From positions 38,849 to 102,848 of the forward strand of contig MCFE01000289.1 in assembly GCA_002104905.1 (NCBI GenBank): 64,000 bases of DNA, read 5' to 3'. Numbering within the stretch: the stretch's first letter is position 1; every line of letters starts with the position of its first letter. Below are positions 9,641 to 19,814 of this stretch, piece after piece. The DNA comes from Basidiobolus meristosporus CBS 931.73 (taxonomy: Eukaryota; Basidiobolomycota; Basidiobolomycetes; Basidiobolales; Basidiobolaceae). The translations under genes and the position numbers were made by a program. The notes below the pieces were generated by a model. It worked only from the letters and a program-made list of their open reading frames with translations. It had not been told where the DNA came from and did not search any database.

Positions 9641-10091
9641 TTCGCCAGCATCCGAGGGGCATCTACCACTAGAGAGACTAGGGCTTGGTGCATCCTCAGA
9701 TAACTTAATGACTAAATCATGTTGCGATTTATTAAATGGAATGTACAGTAATAAACATATGCACCAATGCAGGGCTGTGCCATTGAAGGATGGTCAGGAA
9801 TGGCAACCATTCCAACTTGTTTGCACAAAGGAAGTCCTACCAGATTTGAGAGTTCTTATCTGCCATGCAATTTCCTACTTATTGGCTTCCAGGGTACGTG
9901 ATCGATTTGGGATGGGAATGGGATGGGAATGGGATTTGGCTAATTGAAAATTCATGGCTTCCTGTTTGGGCAAACAATCTCCATTAACCTTAACTCACAC
10001 CGTCCCAGCCCAAGAATAGTGTTTATCCTTGCGCTAGGCTCTTCGTTTGTTTCCGTCCCTACTCGAGGCTTGCATCCATCCGAGCTTTTCT
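9641..10091. other. Intergenic region
   Basis: 450 bp between RPC11 and the MYND gene, probably a 3' UTR plus promoter. It contains a short GGGAATGGGAT-type tandem repeat (about 9908-9936). No coding potential was accepted. Confidence 0.5.
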
Positions 10092-10494
10092 ATGAATTCC
10101 GCAAGTGGAGTGCAGGCTGGTACTGCGTCTAGCAGTACCGATAGTGATAATGGTTGGGGCGATGTTTATTCATTCAACTGCCACATTCTCCACCCAGATA
10201 ATATGAGCTAACCTGAACATTTTACTTCTTACTATTCAAGAGTTCTCAAGGTGCCATGTTTGTTCCAAGCCCGCCTTATTCATGTGCAGCGCATGCGGCT
10301 CTTCTGTTCAGTACTGTTCGGAAGGGTGCCAAAAAGAAGACTGGCCACAGCACATCCAGACTTGCAGGAGGATAGCTGAGACAAATCGAGACAGCGGTAG
10401 AATTCGCTTTACCCATTCCTCTGCACTCGAGAAACTATACTCATCGCTGCCTTTATTTCACACCAAGCAGATGCTTCAGATATTAGCCAGGTAG
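10092..10494 (+). CDS. Small MYND-type zinc finger protein
   Basis: Two exons, 10092-10152 and 10241-10494, give 104 residues. The intron (88 nt) ends in TTCAAG, has a CTAAC sequence near its acceptor and uses a weak GTTGGG donor, so the first exon is less certain. After a short Ser/Thr-rich leader, exon 2 encodes a full MYND finger: CxVC, then CSAC and YCSEGCQKEDWPQHIQTC, with all eight zinc ligands visible. MYND fingers bind proline-rich partner peptides. About 40 further residues contain no recognised domain, and the protein stops at TAG 10492-10494, shorter than most MYND proteins. The presenilin ATG follows only 54 bp later on the same strand. Partner and function are unknown. Confidence 0.75.
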
Positions 10495-10548
10495 GCCAGC
10501 TCAGCGCTCGCGTTGCTATTCTCTTGCTTACAATTCCCTTCGACGTAG

Positions 10549-12543
10549 ATGACTTACGGCGACAGTCGACATAGCCAAGTTCCTTTCAACCAGAGCCCGC
10601 CTGTCGAGGATTCGCCGGAAGAGCAAAAAAGCGAACTTCAGTTCTACACGGCGCAAATTTACCAGATCATTAAACCTGTGCTCTGCTGCATCATACTCTC
10701 CATAGTGTGGGTCAAGATTTCGATGTCGGGGAGTGACTACCGGTCAGTATACCCTAAGCGCTGCTAGACACACTAGGTTTAACGGCTTTCTTGTCGCAGA
10801 CCGGCCCCATCTGGCTATGCAGTATACAACGAATCCGGAACCGGCTCCAGCTCCGATCGATTCGTGGGCTCTCTGTTGAACGCCTTGATCATCATTGGCC
10901 AGGTGGTAGTATCCACGTTCATCATTGTGTGTCTATTCAAGTTTGGATATATCAAGGTAAATGCGGGGTGGCTTTGTGACTGTTTGTCTCCGTCTGATGA
11001 GCCTTCCCACTGTAGATATTGATCGGATTTTTCATTCTGGTTGTAACCACGCTACTGGGATTCATGGGATACTTGCTCGCATTGTAGGACCTACTGAGAC
11101 GAGGCATATCGTTCCAACTGATGTTGATTTGGCCATTGTAGGAATCTCTTGCAGGTGTTCAATTTCGGCTTGGATTACATCACCCTTGTGTTTTGTCTCT
11201 ACAACTTTGCCGCCGTCGGGCTGGTGGTGATATTCTGGAAAGGGCCGTTGCTGCTTCAGCAGATCTACCTGACCATCATGTCCTCGCTAATGGTAAGTGT
11301 GTGGGTGACTGCCCGTGGCGCTTTTGGCTGCTGACGATTCTCCCGATAGGCTTTCTCTCTGACTGGGCTTCAAGAGTGGACAACCTGGATGCTACTTGGG
11401 CTTCTGGCTATATGGGGTATGTCTTTCTTTTAATTGCATCTTGACGTATGCGCTGTGACGAATTCAATAGACCTTATTGCCGTACTTTGTCCATACGGCC
11501 CCCTGCGCATGCTTGTCGAGTCATCGAGAGAGCAGCAGAGAGATGTTCCGGCTTTACTCTATTCAGGCAAGTGACACTCCGCATCTCCAAAGTCGCCCGC
11601 CTCTGATCATCAGGCTAACCCATTCTTAGTGGGAAGCATCGTTTGGCTGATGGCAACAAATCTATCTGGATACGAACCGGTGCGCACCGGTAGCGACGAG
11701 TCTGGCGGCGGGCCATCCGAGTTGGAGTATTCACAATCCTCAGCCTCCCCCAACCTTCGGAATTTGCATCCCAATTCCCTTTCTGCTGCGTCGTCCGCCC
11801 ACCGTCCGTTTGATCAAGCCTCGGCTGCAAAGCTAGAGAACCCCTTCTTGGAAAGCACCGACTATCATCCCGATAGGCGAGAGATCAGCAGCGCCTCCAC
11901 CAGCTCCACCAGCACTATCCTCGTCAGGCAATCCTCACTGATGCCTCGGGAAGAAGAGGTTCCTATGCAACCTCGGAGCGATTCTGAAAGCAACCTACTC
12001 TCCGTCTCTGGTGCAGCAACTACCCCCACTGGGAATCGGCAAGAACCCCCGGAGCCTGAAAACGGGGAAGATGGAGGTGAAGTGTTCTCCCATACGCACT
12101 TCCTTTCGAAAGCAAAGCTAACCCTTAACGGGACCATATGCAGATGAGCGAAGCGGGTTGAAGCTTGGCCTAGGGGACTTCGTGTTCTACAGCGTGCTGA
12201 TAGCCAGAGCATGTGCGTAGGTTCAAGGAATTTATTGACAAGGACGATGTCTAAATCGTATTGCATTCTTCTGCAGCAATGTCCGATTGGATAACCACCA
12301 TTTCGTGCTTGGTGGCCGTCATGACGGTTAGTACCTTGTTTAAAGTGGTCCGAGTGATAACTAACCTCCGATCATGGGCATTTCAAGGGATTGAACGCCA
12401 CCATCTTTTTGCTGGCCATCGCGAGGAAGGCACTACCGGCGCTCCCGATCTCCATTGCCTTCGGAATACTGTTCTATTTTGTGTCCAGCATCATGCTTGT
12501 CCCATATGTCCAAGCACTTTCCATAGTTCAAATCATGATATAG
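10549..12543 (+). CDS. Presenilin (intramembrane aspartyl protease)
   Basis: Ten exons: 10549-10742, 10800-10956, 11016-11083, 11142-11292, 11350-11416, 11471-11566, 11630-12076, 12144-12212, 12277-12326 and 12388-12543. They join in phase to 484 residues, close to animal presenilins (about 450-470). Presenilin is the catalytic core of gamma-secretase and cleaves single-pass membrane proteins. The two catalytic aspartates are Asp213 ([19 protein letters not shown], helix 6) and Asp405 in GLGD (helix 7, [13 protein letters not shown]). PALP lies at residues 450-453. [10 protein letters not shown] and SSLMA before helix 6 also match. A Ser/Pro-rich loop of about 180 residues separates the two aspartates, the usual site of auto-cleavage. 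Intron 6 (11567-11629) starts with GCAAGT, a GC-AG intron. All key residues are present, so activity is likely. Confidence 0.93.
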
Positions 12544-13360
12544 CTGGAAGTCTGGCTGCTTCCCCACCCCACCCCACCACAACTTCCATCTCCACCTCAA
12601 CCCAGCAGTAATACTCCATAGATAGCTGGCCAAATTATTTCCAACCCGTAATAAGCTATAATACAACCACTGCACTGATCCACCCTCACTCTACAGTTGT
12701 TTCTGCTTTTGACACGGGAGTCTCGCATCGCTGGTCACAGGTGAAATTAGATTGTGTCCAGAATTCGAGCCCTATTGAAACCGAGGGGTGAGGGGTGCTT
12801 TATTGGTGGGTGTTGCCTTTCTCTAGGATGCTGGCCCATTCGTATATTGTGCATCGCGGTTCCAGATCTGCTGTTCAGATGTCCTTATCCATCATGACGC
12901 TAACCAAACTGTAGTCAGCATCTGTTCATAGACGAGCCTGTATTGACCAAAAATAGATAATTTCGGTGGTCATCTCTACATGAAACCTCATTTATTAATG
13001 GACGCGCTGAAAGCTTGGTCAATGTACTTTATATCGCCCACTAAGATGCGTATCGAATACTGGTGGATCGATTGGACGCCTTCTCGCCATCATGGTTCAG
13101 CCACTGCCATCCACATTCCCATCGTTAACTTCGTCTCTCCGCCAACAGATCCAAACAATCGATCCTCACCAAAGGATTATCGGATAGATTATTTGCATAA
13201 TTGAGGCGATCAATATGCCTGGATCTCGAAAAATATCCATTGTGCCCTTCTCTGTTTCAGATCGGATGGTGTGAGGCGGTTAGAAATCCCTTCAGACCGA
13301 TGGTTCGTCTCCACATCAACTGCCACCCCACTTTGCTCCACACCTTATAACCCTTGACTC
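12544..13360. other. Intergenic region
   Basis: 817 bp between presenilin and the next gene. It has a short C-rich CCCCACCCCACCCCACC tract just after the presenilin stop and no supported reading frame. The right end should be the promoter of the gene at 13361. Confidence 0.5.
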
Positions 13361-13784
13361 ATGGGAAATTCCTACCAAAAAAGAATCGCCGAGCTTGAGC
13401 GCCTAGAAAGAGAGAGCAAGGAGAAGGAGAAGCGTCGTGTCGAGTCACCTCCCCTCGACTTGCAAGAGCTTGATCTGACCACCCATTTCATGGAGCACTT
13501 CTCGGAATCCGAGTCGAACTTGCATTACGAAGAGCCGACCGAACGCATGCTTCGCCGCTTCCAGCAAGCTATAGAAAATCGGCACTTCCATCAACAACTA
13601 CTGATCTCTCAAGCTGTGCTTCGTAGCCGCATCCGACACAGACTGGAGGTAAGTGGGGTATGGTCGAACCATGCAGCTTGACCCCCGACTGAGCAGGGTT
13701 TCCCGCATACTCTAGACCTCTGAGAATAACTTGAGCGAAAGGCGAGCCCGTTATCCTGGGGACGCCGACATGGAGGAAGTCTGA
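13361..13784 (+). CDS. Unrecognised small charged protein
   Basis: Two exons, 13361-13648 and 13716-13784, joined in phase across a 67-nt intron with GTAAGT and CTCTAG ends, give 118 residues. I do not recognise the family. The N-terminus is MGNS, with Gly2 able to accept myristate although the rest of the motif is weak. Then comes a Glu/Lys/Arg-rich amphipathic helix (about residues 7-29, likely coiled coil), an acidic middle with a HFMEHFSESESN stretch, and a basic helix (about residues 62-95) rich in Arg, Gln and His. No membrane segment and no zinc ligands are seen. The good splice signals and preserved frame argue for a real gene. Confidence 0.6.
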
Positions 13785-14546
13785 TGCTGGTCCCCAGCTC
13801 CGACAGGGAAAACCTAGTTGGCGTGGCGTTCGCATCCATCCAGAGAACGGCGCTCCCGTATCCAAACGTTTCTTGTCCGCCCGCAACCTTGGTATTTCAT
13901 GCTAAAGACCATATCTATCTAGGAAGTGTTACCCCTCCCCTCCCCTCCCCTCACTTATTACCCTGTATTATTTGTATATTGATTCATACCTAAGCATGTT
14001 TTTTTGCTGAGCATTCCTATAAAATGACTTCACCACACTTCAACACATCTTGGCTGTTTCGTATGGATCATGTGGGCCGATTCCATTCTGTATTCCACCA
14101 CGGTGTATATGAGGATGTCTCCATCCACAACCCCGGAACCGTAGAGTTCGGAGTGGCATATTCCGGATCTTTTCCTGTTTGAGGGAATTTCTCACGCTTG
14201 TCTAAATTTAGCCGTCAAACCTCGCATTTCAGATCCACCCCACAAACTAAGTGGTCGAGTGAATTACCCAGTGGAGCTGTTGTTCGCACCCACCGCGCAC
14301 ACTCGCCCCCGATTGACTGGTTCCCAAGAAGACTCTACCCACCTTAGCCAGGGTGAGACACGATCGTGGATATGGCAGTGGGGTAATTACCCGGGTCAGG
14401 CAGAGCGGGTGGGTGTAACCTAGCCTTTAAAAGTTAATTCACTTTTTTGTACGCAGCGTGAAACATGCGGTTGATTCGGTGCTGCTCGGCCACCGCTATA
14501 AATCCCGCTCCACCGCATGCGACCACCTCATATCACTCATTCTGCC
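13785..14546. other. Intergenic region and AVT promoter
   Basis: 762 bp with a CCCCTCCCCTCCCCTC tract near 13927-13950 and a TATAAA at 14497-14502, 45 bp before the transporter ATG. No coding frame was supported. Confidence 0.5.
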
Positions 14547-15908
14547 ATGGCGGATGCTTTCAGCGAGAAGGACGGTTTCAAGCCCACGATGAAGGGCGAA
14601 GGACAGGGGGTGGGCGTCGAGGTCTTCGAAGACATCGAAGGAACCACTTCTGCGAAGAAGGCGTTCCTGCTGTTGATCAAGGCCTTCGTTGGTACCGGGA
14701 TCCTCTTCCTGCCCAAGGCCTTTTCCAACGGTGGCTTGATCTTCTCGATGATCGTGCTCTCGGTGGTGGCAACCATCACGGCGGTGGCCATGCTGCTTCT
14801 GGTCAAGGTGCGACTTCAAGTCCCCGGGAACTTCGAGGACATCGGAGGGAAGCTCTACGGTAAACCAATGAAAATCGTCGTCATGACCTCGATCACCATA
14901 TCCCAGGTAAATCTCTTCCGCCAACCTGTCTCCTCACGTCCCCCACCCCACCCTAACCTCTCCATCCATTAGATGGGCTTCTGCTGTGCTTATTTCATCT
15001 TTGTGGCCCAGAATCTATACGACCTCACCCACTCGTTGTCGAACTGTAGCGTAGACATCCCGGTGATCTATTTCATCCTGCTCCAGCTGGTGGTGTACAT
15101 GCCCTTCTCCCTGGCCCGAAAGATCAAGGCGTTCTCTTACACCGCTTTGCTGGCGGATGTTTTCATCCTGATCGGCATCGTCTACATCCTCTACAGGGAC
15201 ATTGACAAGCTGACCACCGTGGGCACCGGGGACATCCAGCTCTTCAACAGCAAGGATTACCCGCTGTTCATCGGGACCGCTTTGTTTAGCTACGAGGGAA
15301 TCGGCTTGGTGCTGCCCGTTGTCAACTCCATGAAGGAGCCCAGACGGTTCCCCGCCGTCCTGGCATGTGTCATCGTGTGTGCCACGGTGGTGTTCGTCGC
15401 GGTGGGTGCCATCTCCTACGCCGCCTTTGGCAACGTGACCGAGACGATCATTCTGATGAACATGCCAGTGGGTCACTCGATGACCATCACCGTACAATTC
15501 CTGTACGTATTCGCCATCATCCTGACCCTTCCGCTGATGCTGTTCCCGGCCATCGATATCCTTGAGCAGGGCCTGTTCCGTAAGAGATCAGGCAGAGCCT
15601 CGACCATGGTGAAGTGGCAGAAGAACCTCTTCCGTATCCTCCTCTGCCTGGCGCTGGCCATGATTGCCTGGGGCGGCGCCTCGAACCTGGACAACTTCGT
15701 CGCCTTGATCGGCGGCTTTGGGTGTATCCCCTTGCTCTTCATCTACCCAGCCATGTTCCACTACAAGGCGGTGGCGACCAAGCGTGTGTACAGGATCTGC
15801 AATGGGTTGATGATCGTCTTTGGCTTCGCCGTCATGGTATTCGTCACCTACATCAGTATCCGAAGCTGGTCCACCGCCGAGGTGGTCAACCATTGTACAG
15901 CTCATTAG
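14547..15908 (+). CDS. Vacuolar amino-acid transporter, Avt3/Avt4 type
   Basis: Exons 14547-14906 and 14973-15908 join in phase across a 66-nt intron with GTAAAT and ATTAG ends, giving 431 residues. It belongs to the AAAP family (SLC36-like); Avt3/4 export amino acids from the vacuole to the cytosol. A hydrophilic N-terminus of about 40 residues is followed by KAFVGTGILFLPKAFSNGG, the unwound first helix where substrate binds. About ten more hydrophobic segments run to the end. FIFVAQNL and the YEGIGLVLPV block are typical of the Avt3/4-SLC36 branch. ATG 14547 is preferred over the ATG 30 nt upstream because it follows the TATA box at a usual distance and starts the acidic leader. Confidence 0.9.
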
Positions 15909-16829
15909 CATTACTCAGTGATTGCCATTCAATGATCCCCCTTCCCAATCTACCCCATCTGCCCTTTCCCGGGCCACGAATGGATTTCCCTGAGGCCGAT
16001 TTGGGGTTGGGGTCGATAGCCAACGTTGCGGTATTCCCCCCCCCTCCCCGTGACACGTCGCACCTTGATCCGTTAATTTGCTCTGTTGAATACGTTACAC
16101 TGGCACATCTTTATTCCCCAAATTGGCCCCTACACCATATATACCAATAAATGGCTGATCCCAACCACAGCAACCTTTGACTGACACCTCGTTCCTTAGC
16201 GGGTCGTCCTCCCTTCCACTCTAGGGTGGGGGGTTTGCGGAGGGGGTGTTCCATCGATCGCAACTGTCAAACTTCCGGCCCATTCATTGCTGATCCACCT
16301 GATTCGTAGGCCCAACGCTTCACAGAGTGCCATCGCTTGCCTCGTCCCTGGCCAATCATACGCGGCTCGGCTTGTTTATACGCCGTAGGCTTATTGGTGG
16401 TGGATCGTGTGGAACTCTCGCGCATGCCTACCTTTGGAAGGAACTGGCTTGGCGCGCATCAAAATAATCGGCCAACCCTCATCGCTTCCACCCTTCATCA
16501 GACGTGGTCGATTCGGAGGAGTTTCGGACATGTCGAGTGCCACTGGTGGACTTGGTGGGTGTTTCATCGTGGGAGTGGGGGCGGGGCTGGCAATGCTCTT
16601 GCTGAACCAAATCGCCTGGACGAATGGTTGTGTCAAGCCTTGACTTTATCACCTGCCAAATCGGTAAGGGGTTGTTGGTATGACTGGAGAAAATTCCGGT
16701 CAAGTGTGGAGTGGCTTTGGTGGTGGTAACCTTGACAATAGTGATGCAGTCAATGGTTGGTGTCCAACTGGTCTCTCTGTGGGTCTCTTCACCCTTGGAT
16801 CCTGAAATGATTTGGTTGAGGGAGCTCTC
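15909..16829. other. Boundary between gene arm and subtelomere
   Basis: Last unique, GC-richer stretch before the repeats; it has a C-rich tract at about 16039-16050 and frames closed by stops. A 37-codon open frame (16530-16643) with a Gly-rich hydrophobic stretch was considered and not called. AT-rich transposon sequence begins at about 16.8 kb. Confidence 0.5.
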
Positions 16830-17772
16830 ATTTGTGTGTGCATATTACCATTCCAAAATTCCACTGTGGGCATCTTAATAAACCCTGGACTTCTTGATGT
16901 TGTTGCTCTGCCCACCTGTGGGATCTCCACTCTGTCTACAATGGAGGATGCGGAGACTGTGGTAGTAGAAGTACCTTTCTCTGTAAGCTCATCAACCTCA
17001 CTGGAGCATGGTACCACTGGCTGCCCTTCAATCTCTTGTGAAAATAGCTGTTGTCTTGTTGGTAATTCTTCTTGGCTGTTCTAGGAATTGCACTGTTCTT
17101 GGTTGACAGTGCTGATTATCAAATACTTCAGCTTTTGTCTCACACTTCTCTGTCTCCAACTTAGCCAGACTTTCCTTTCTTTCCCTTATCACTGCCAGGA
17201 CCTCACCTGCCACTGAATACTTGTTGTATTGTGTTATGTATTTTCCTGATGAATGCTGCAATGGTGCTTCTATCTCTGATTGCTCTTCTCCAGCTGGCAC
17301 TCTTCCAACCACCTGACATTTCACTGCCACTTGTTAAGAGCTCCCAATCTTACATGAGATGGGCCTTAGAGGAAGCTACAGGTTTTTTGCCATGGTAACC
17401 TAGTCTTTTTGCCATTTGTAGTAGCAATTATTCTTGGAATATCTTCTTAGCATACCAATGATGGCCCAAAATCACCTTGCTTGTTTGAAAGCAGGATACT
17501 ACTTATGAAACAGATCAAGCACATACTGATTGGCCTTTGGCTCTACATAGTGCCAAGGAGAACTGTCCTTTAAATAACTGTGTGCAGAGCTCACACAGCC
17601 TCCTGAGTATCAGCCCAATTATAATCATTGCACTTGACTGTATCTTAGATCATCAGTGTCCATTGACTTTTAGGCACTAGTATATATATTGTAGTCTCTC
17701 CCTCTCATACTGGAATAGGTATTTCTATGGGCATTATCTTTAGGCACTGGTGATGTGCTTCAAAGACTGTAC
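16830..17772 (-). pseudogene. Gene A remnant of CACTA-like element
   Basis: Minus-strand remnant of the accessory gene A. Recognisable blocks are EVDELTEKGTSTTTVSA plus DRVEIP (about 16810-17000) and a VGRVPAGEEQSEI repeat block (about 17330 leftwards), then damaged parts of the middle domain. Stops and frameshifts occur throughout. Its N-terminal end is cut at 17772, where the terminal repeat of another element copy begins. Confidence 0.6.
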
Positions 17773-17940
17773 CATCCCTATGAAGAATAATTGCAATGAT
17801 CCTGTCAAAAGGCCATCACAATGCTTAATTTCCACAACTAAGAGGTCCTTATGAAAAAAATAATTGTGATGATCCCATCAAAAGCCCTTTACAAAATTTA
17901 AATTCTGTAACTAATAGGCATTGATGCCATCAGGGCACTG
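17773..17940. repeat. Two stacked CACTA-like element ends
   Basis: A terminal repeat starting CCCTATGAAGAATAATT (about 17774) runs for about 75 bp and is interrupted by a second start (CCTTATGAAAAAAATAATTG, about 17846), each followed by GATCC and a CATCAAAAG block. It looks like one element end inserted in another. Confidence 0.6.
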
Positions 17941-19331
17941 TGAAAAAAACTTTTGAAAAAAAGTTGCACCTCAGATTTCCTGAAAAACTTGATCAAATTC
18001 TTCATCACAACAATACATAAGTGGCTTTTGATTGTTTCTCTGCCATTCCTCTCACTTTCCAGTCCTGGATACTGAGTCATCTTTTATGCTTGTGTACAAG
18101 GATTGGCTATTCCCTCTTTCTCCTACTCCTTAATTACAAGCTCAACCTGTCCTCATACTTTTCATACACATAATTGGTATATTTCCTTTGGATATTCAGA
18201 CATAACTCAATAGTAGATTGTACTAACCCATACAAGTCCTTATACCCAACACTAAGATTAATTCAGCCTCATACTCAATAAGTAACTCCATTAAATTCCA
18301 CCATTCAATAATACTGCTGGCCAAATGTTCTTTGCCCATGACTTAGCAGGAGCCCTGTGACTTTATGTCATTGATAACTTTTTGAGTTCTTGATGTTATT
18401 ACTTTGTCTGTCAGTGGGATCTCCACTCTGTTAACAATGGAGGATGTGGAGGCTGCCATAGACAAATTGCCTTTCTCTGCAAACTCATCTAACTCACTGG
18501 AGTGTAGCTCAACTGGTCACGCTTCCAACTCTTGTGAGAACTGCTGTTTTCTTGTTGATAGTTCTTCTTGGCCACAATGGGATTCAGTCTGTTCCAGGCT
18601 TAGAGCATTGATTGGCAAGAACTGCAGCTTTTCTTATGTTTCCCTGTCTCTGGCTTAGGTAGACTTTTCCCCTCTGACTATTCCTTTATCACTGCCAGGT
18701 CTTTCACTGCTACTTTCTCTAAGTGCTTCTTGTATTGAACTATATTTCTCCTTGATAAATGCTGCTCTGTTGCATCTGTCTTGGCCTGCTTGTCCCTTGC
18801 TGGCACTCTGTGGGCAGCCTAATGCTTCTTTTCTGCTTGTTTCAAGCTCTCAGCCCATACTGTCATAGGCTCTTGAGGTAGCTGCTTCTTTTTATCACTG
18901 CTAGGTTCTTAACTGCTACTTTGACTGAGTGCTACTTGAGTAGAATCACAATTTTTCCTTGGTGAATGTTGCTCTGGTGCATCTGTGTCTGCATGCTTTC
19001 CCTTATTTGGGCTCTTCTGGTTACCCAATGACCCTTTGACACTTGTTTGGAGCTTTTGGCCATGCTGTAATGGGCTCTAGTGGAAGCCGCTGGTTTTTAG
19101 CCATAGATCCCTTGTTCTTCCACCTTTGTTAGTTTCTGCTATTCTTGAGATACCTTCTTAGCACACCAGTCCTGGCCCAAAATCCATTTGCTTGTTTGAG
19201 TCCAGGATTATGCTCATGGCAAGACTAAAGCACATTCTGCTAGGCCTTGAGGTCCTGATAGTTGCATGGTATGCTGGCCTTAAGTTGTTGGCATGCTAGA
19301 CTTCTAATGGCCTCTTGAATATTAGCCCACT
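17941..19331 (-). pseudogene. Subterminal region and gene A remnant of truncated element
   Basis: Starts with the conserved subterminal sequence (about 17941-18300) found beside the ends of the other copies. A minus-strand gene A remnant follows (about 18365-19331), from its C-terminal SIVDRVEIP-like block to the ANIQE-like block. It is cut at 19331 by the left terminal repeat of copy A. Many stops are present. Confidence 0.6.
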
Positions 19332-19814
19332 CCCTATGAGAAATTATTGTAATGATCCCATCAAAAGGCCATCACAATGCTAAAGTCTCAAGACAAAGTG
19401 GTACTGATCCCTTCAGGACACCATCTAAAGACCATTGAAAAATAACTGCACCCCAGATCTCACAAAACACTTAGTCAAAATTCTTTGTCACAACAATGTA
19501 TCAGTGGTTTTTGATTGGTTCCCTGCCAATTTGCTCACTTTTTGATCCCAGACACTCTATCACCTCCTACATTTGTGCACATTAATTGACTATTACCTTG
19601 TTTTCACACTCCTTACTTCCTGACTCAACTGTTTCTCTTACTTTTCATACATACAAATTGATTTACTTCAGTTGAAGCTCAGTTGTACTTCAATTGCCAA
19701 TTGTATTGACCTATACAAGTCCCTATACCCTACACTAACATTGAGCCCAACCCCACACTCAACAAGTAACGCCATTAAAATCCACCACTCAATAAGTATT
19801 TCTGCTGTAATGCT

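Noticed and set aside
9641-9947. Open frame downstream of RPC11.
   Set aside because: It continues out of frame from the RPC11 3' end, has no recognisable domain and no splice support; most likely UTR.
10282-12543. Fusion of the MYND gene with presenilin into one protein.
   Set aside because: Splicing the 54-bp gap as an intron puts a stop right after the join, so the frames do not fuse.
15015-15497. 160-codon minus-strand frame.
   Set aside because: Antisense shadow of the amino-acid transporter; its His/Asp-rich composition is the expected reverse complement of membrane helices.
16530-16643. 37-codon frame with a Gly-rich hydrophobic stretch (GCFIVGVGAGLAMLLLN).
   Set aside because: Short, at the arm boundary, no clear promoter or homologue; it could be a real membrane microprotein but support is too weak to call.
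1-16800. tRNA or snRNA genes in the left arm.
   Set aside because: Reading both strands, I saw no convincing A/B box pair with a foldable cloverleaf; a tRNAscan or Infernal run would settle it.
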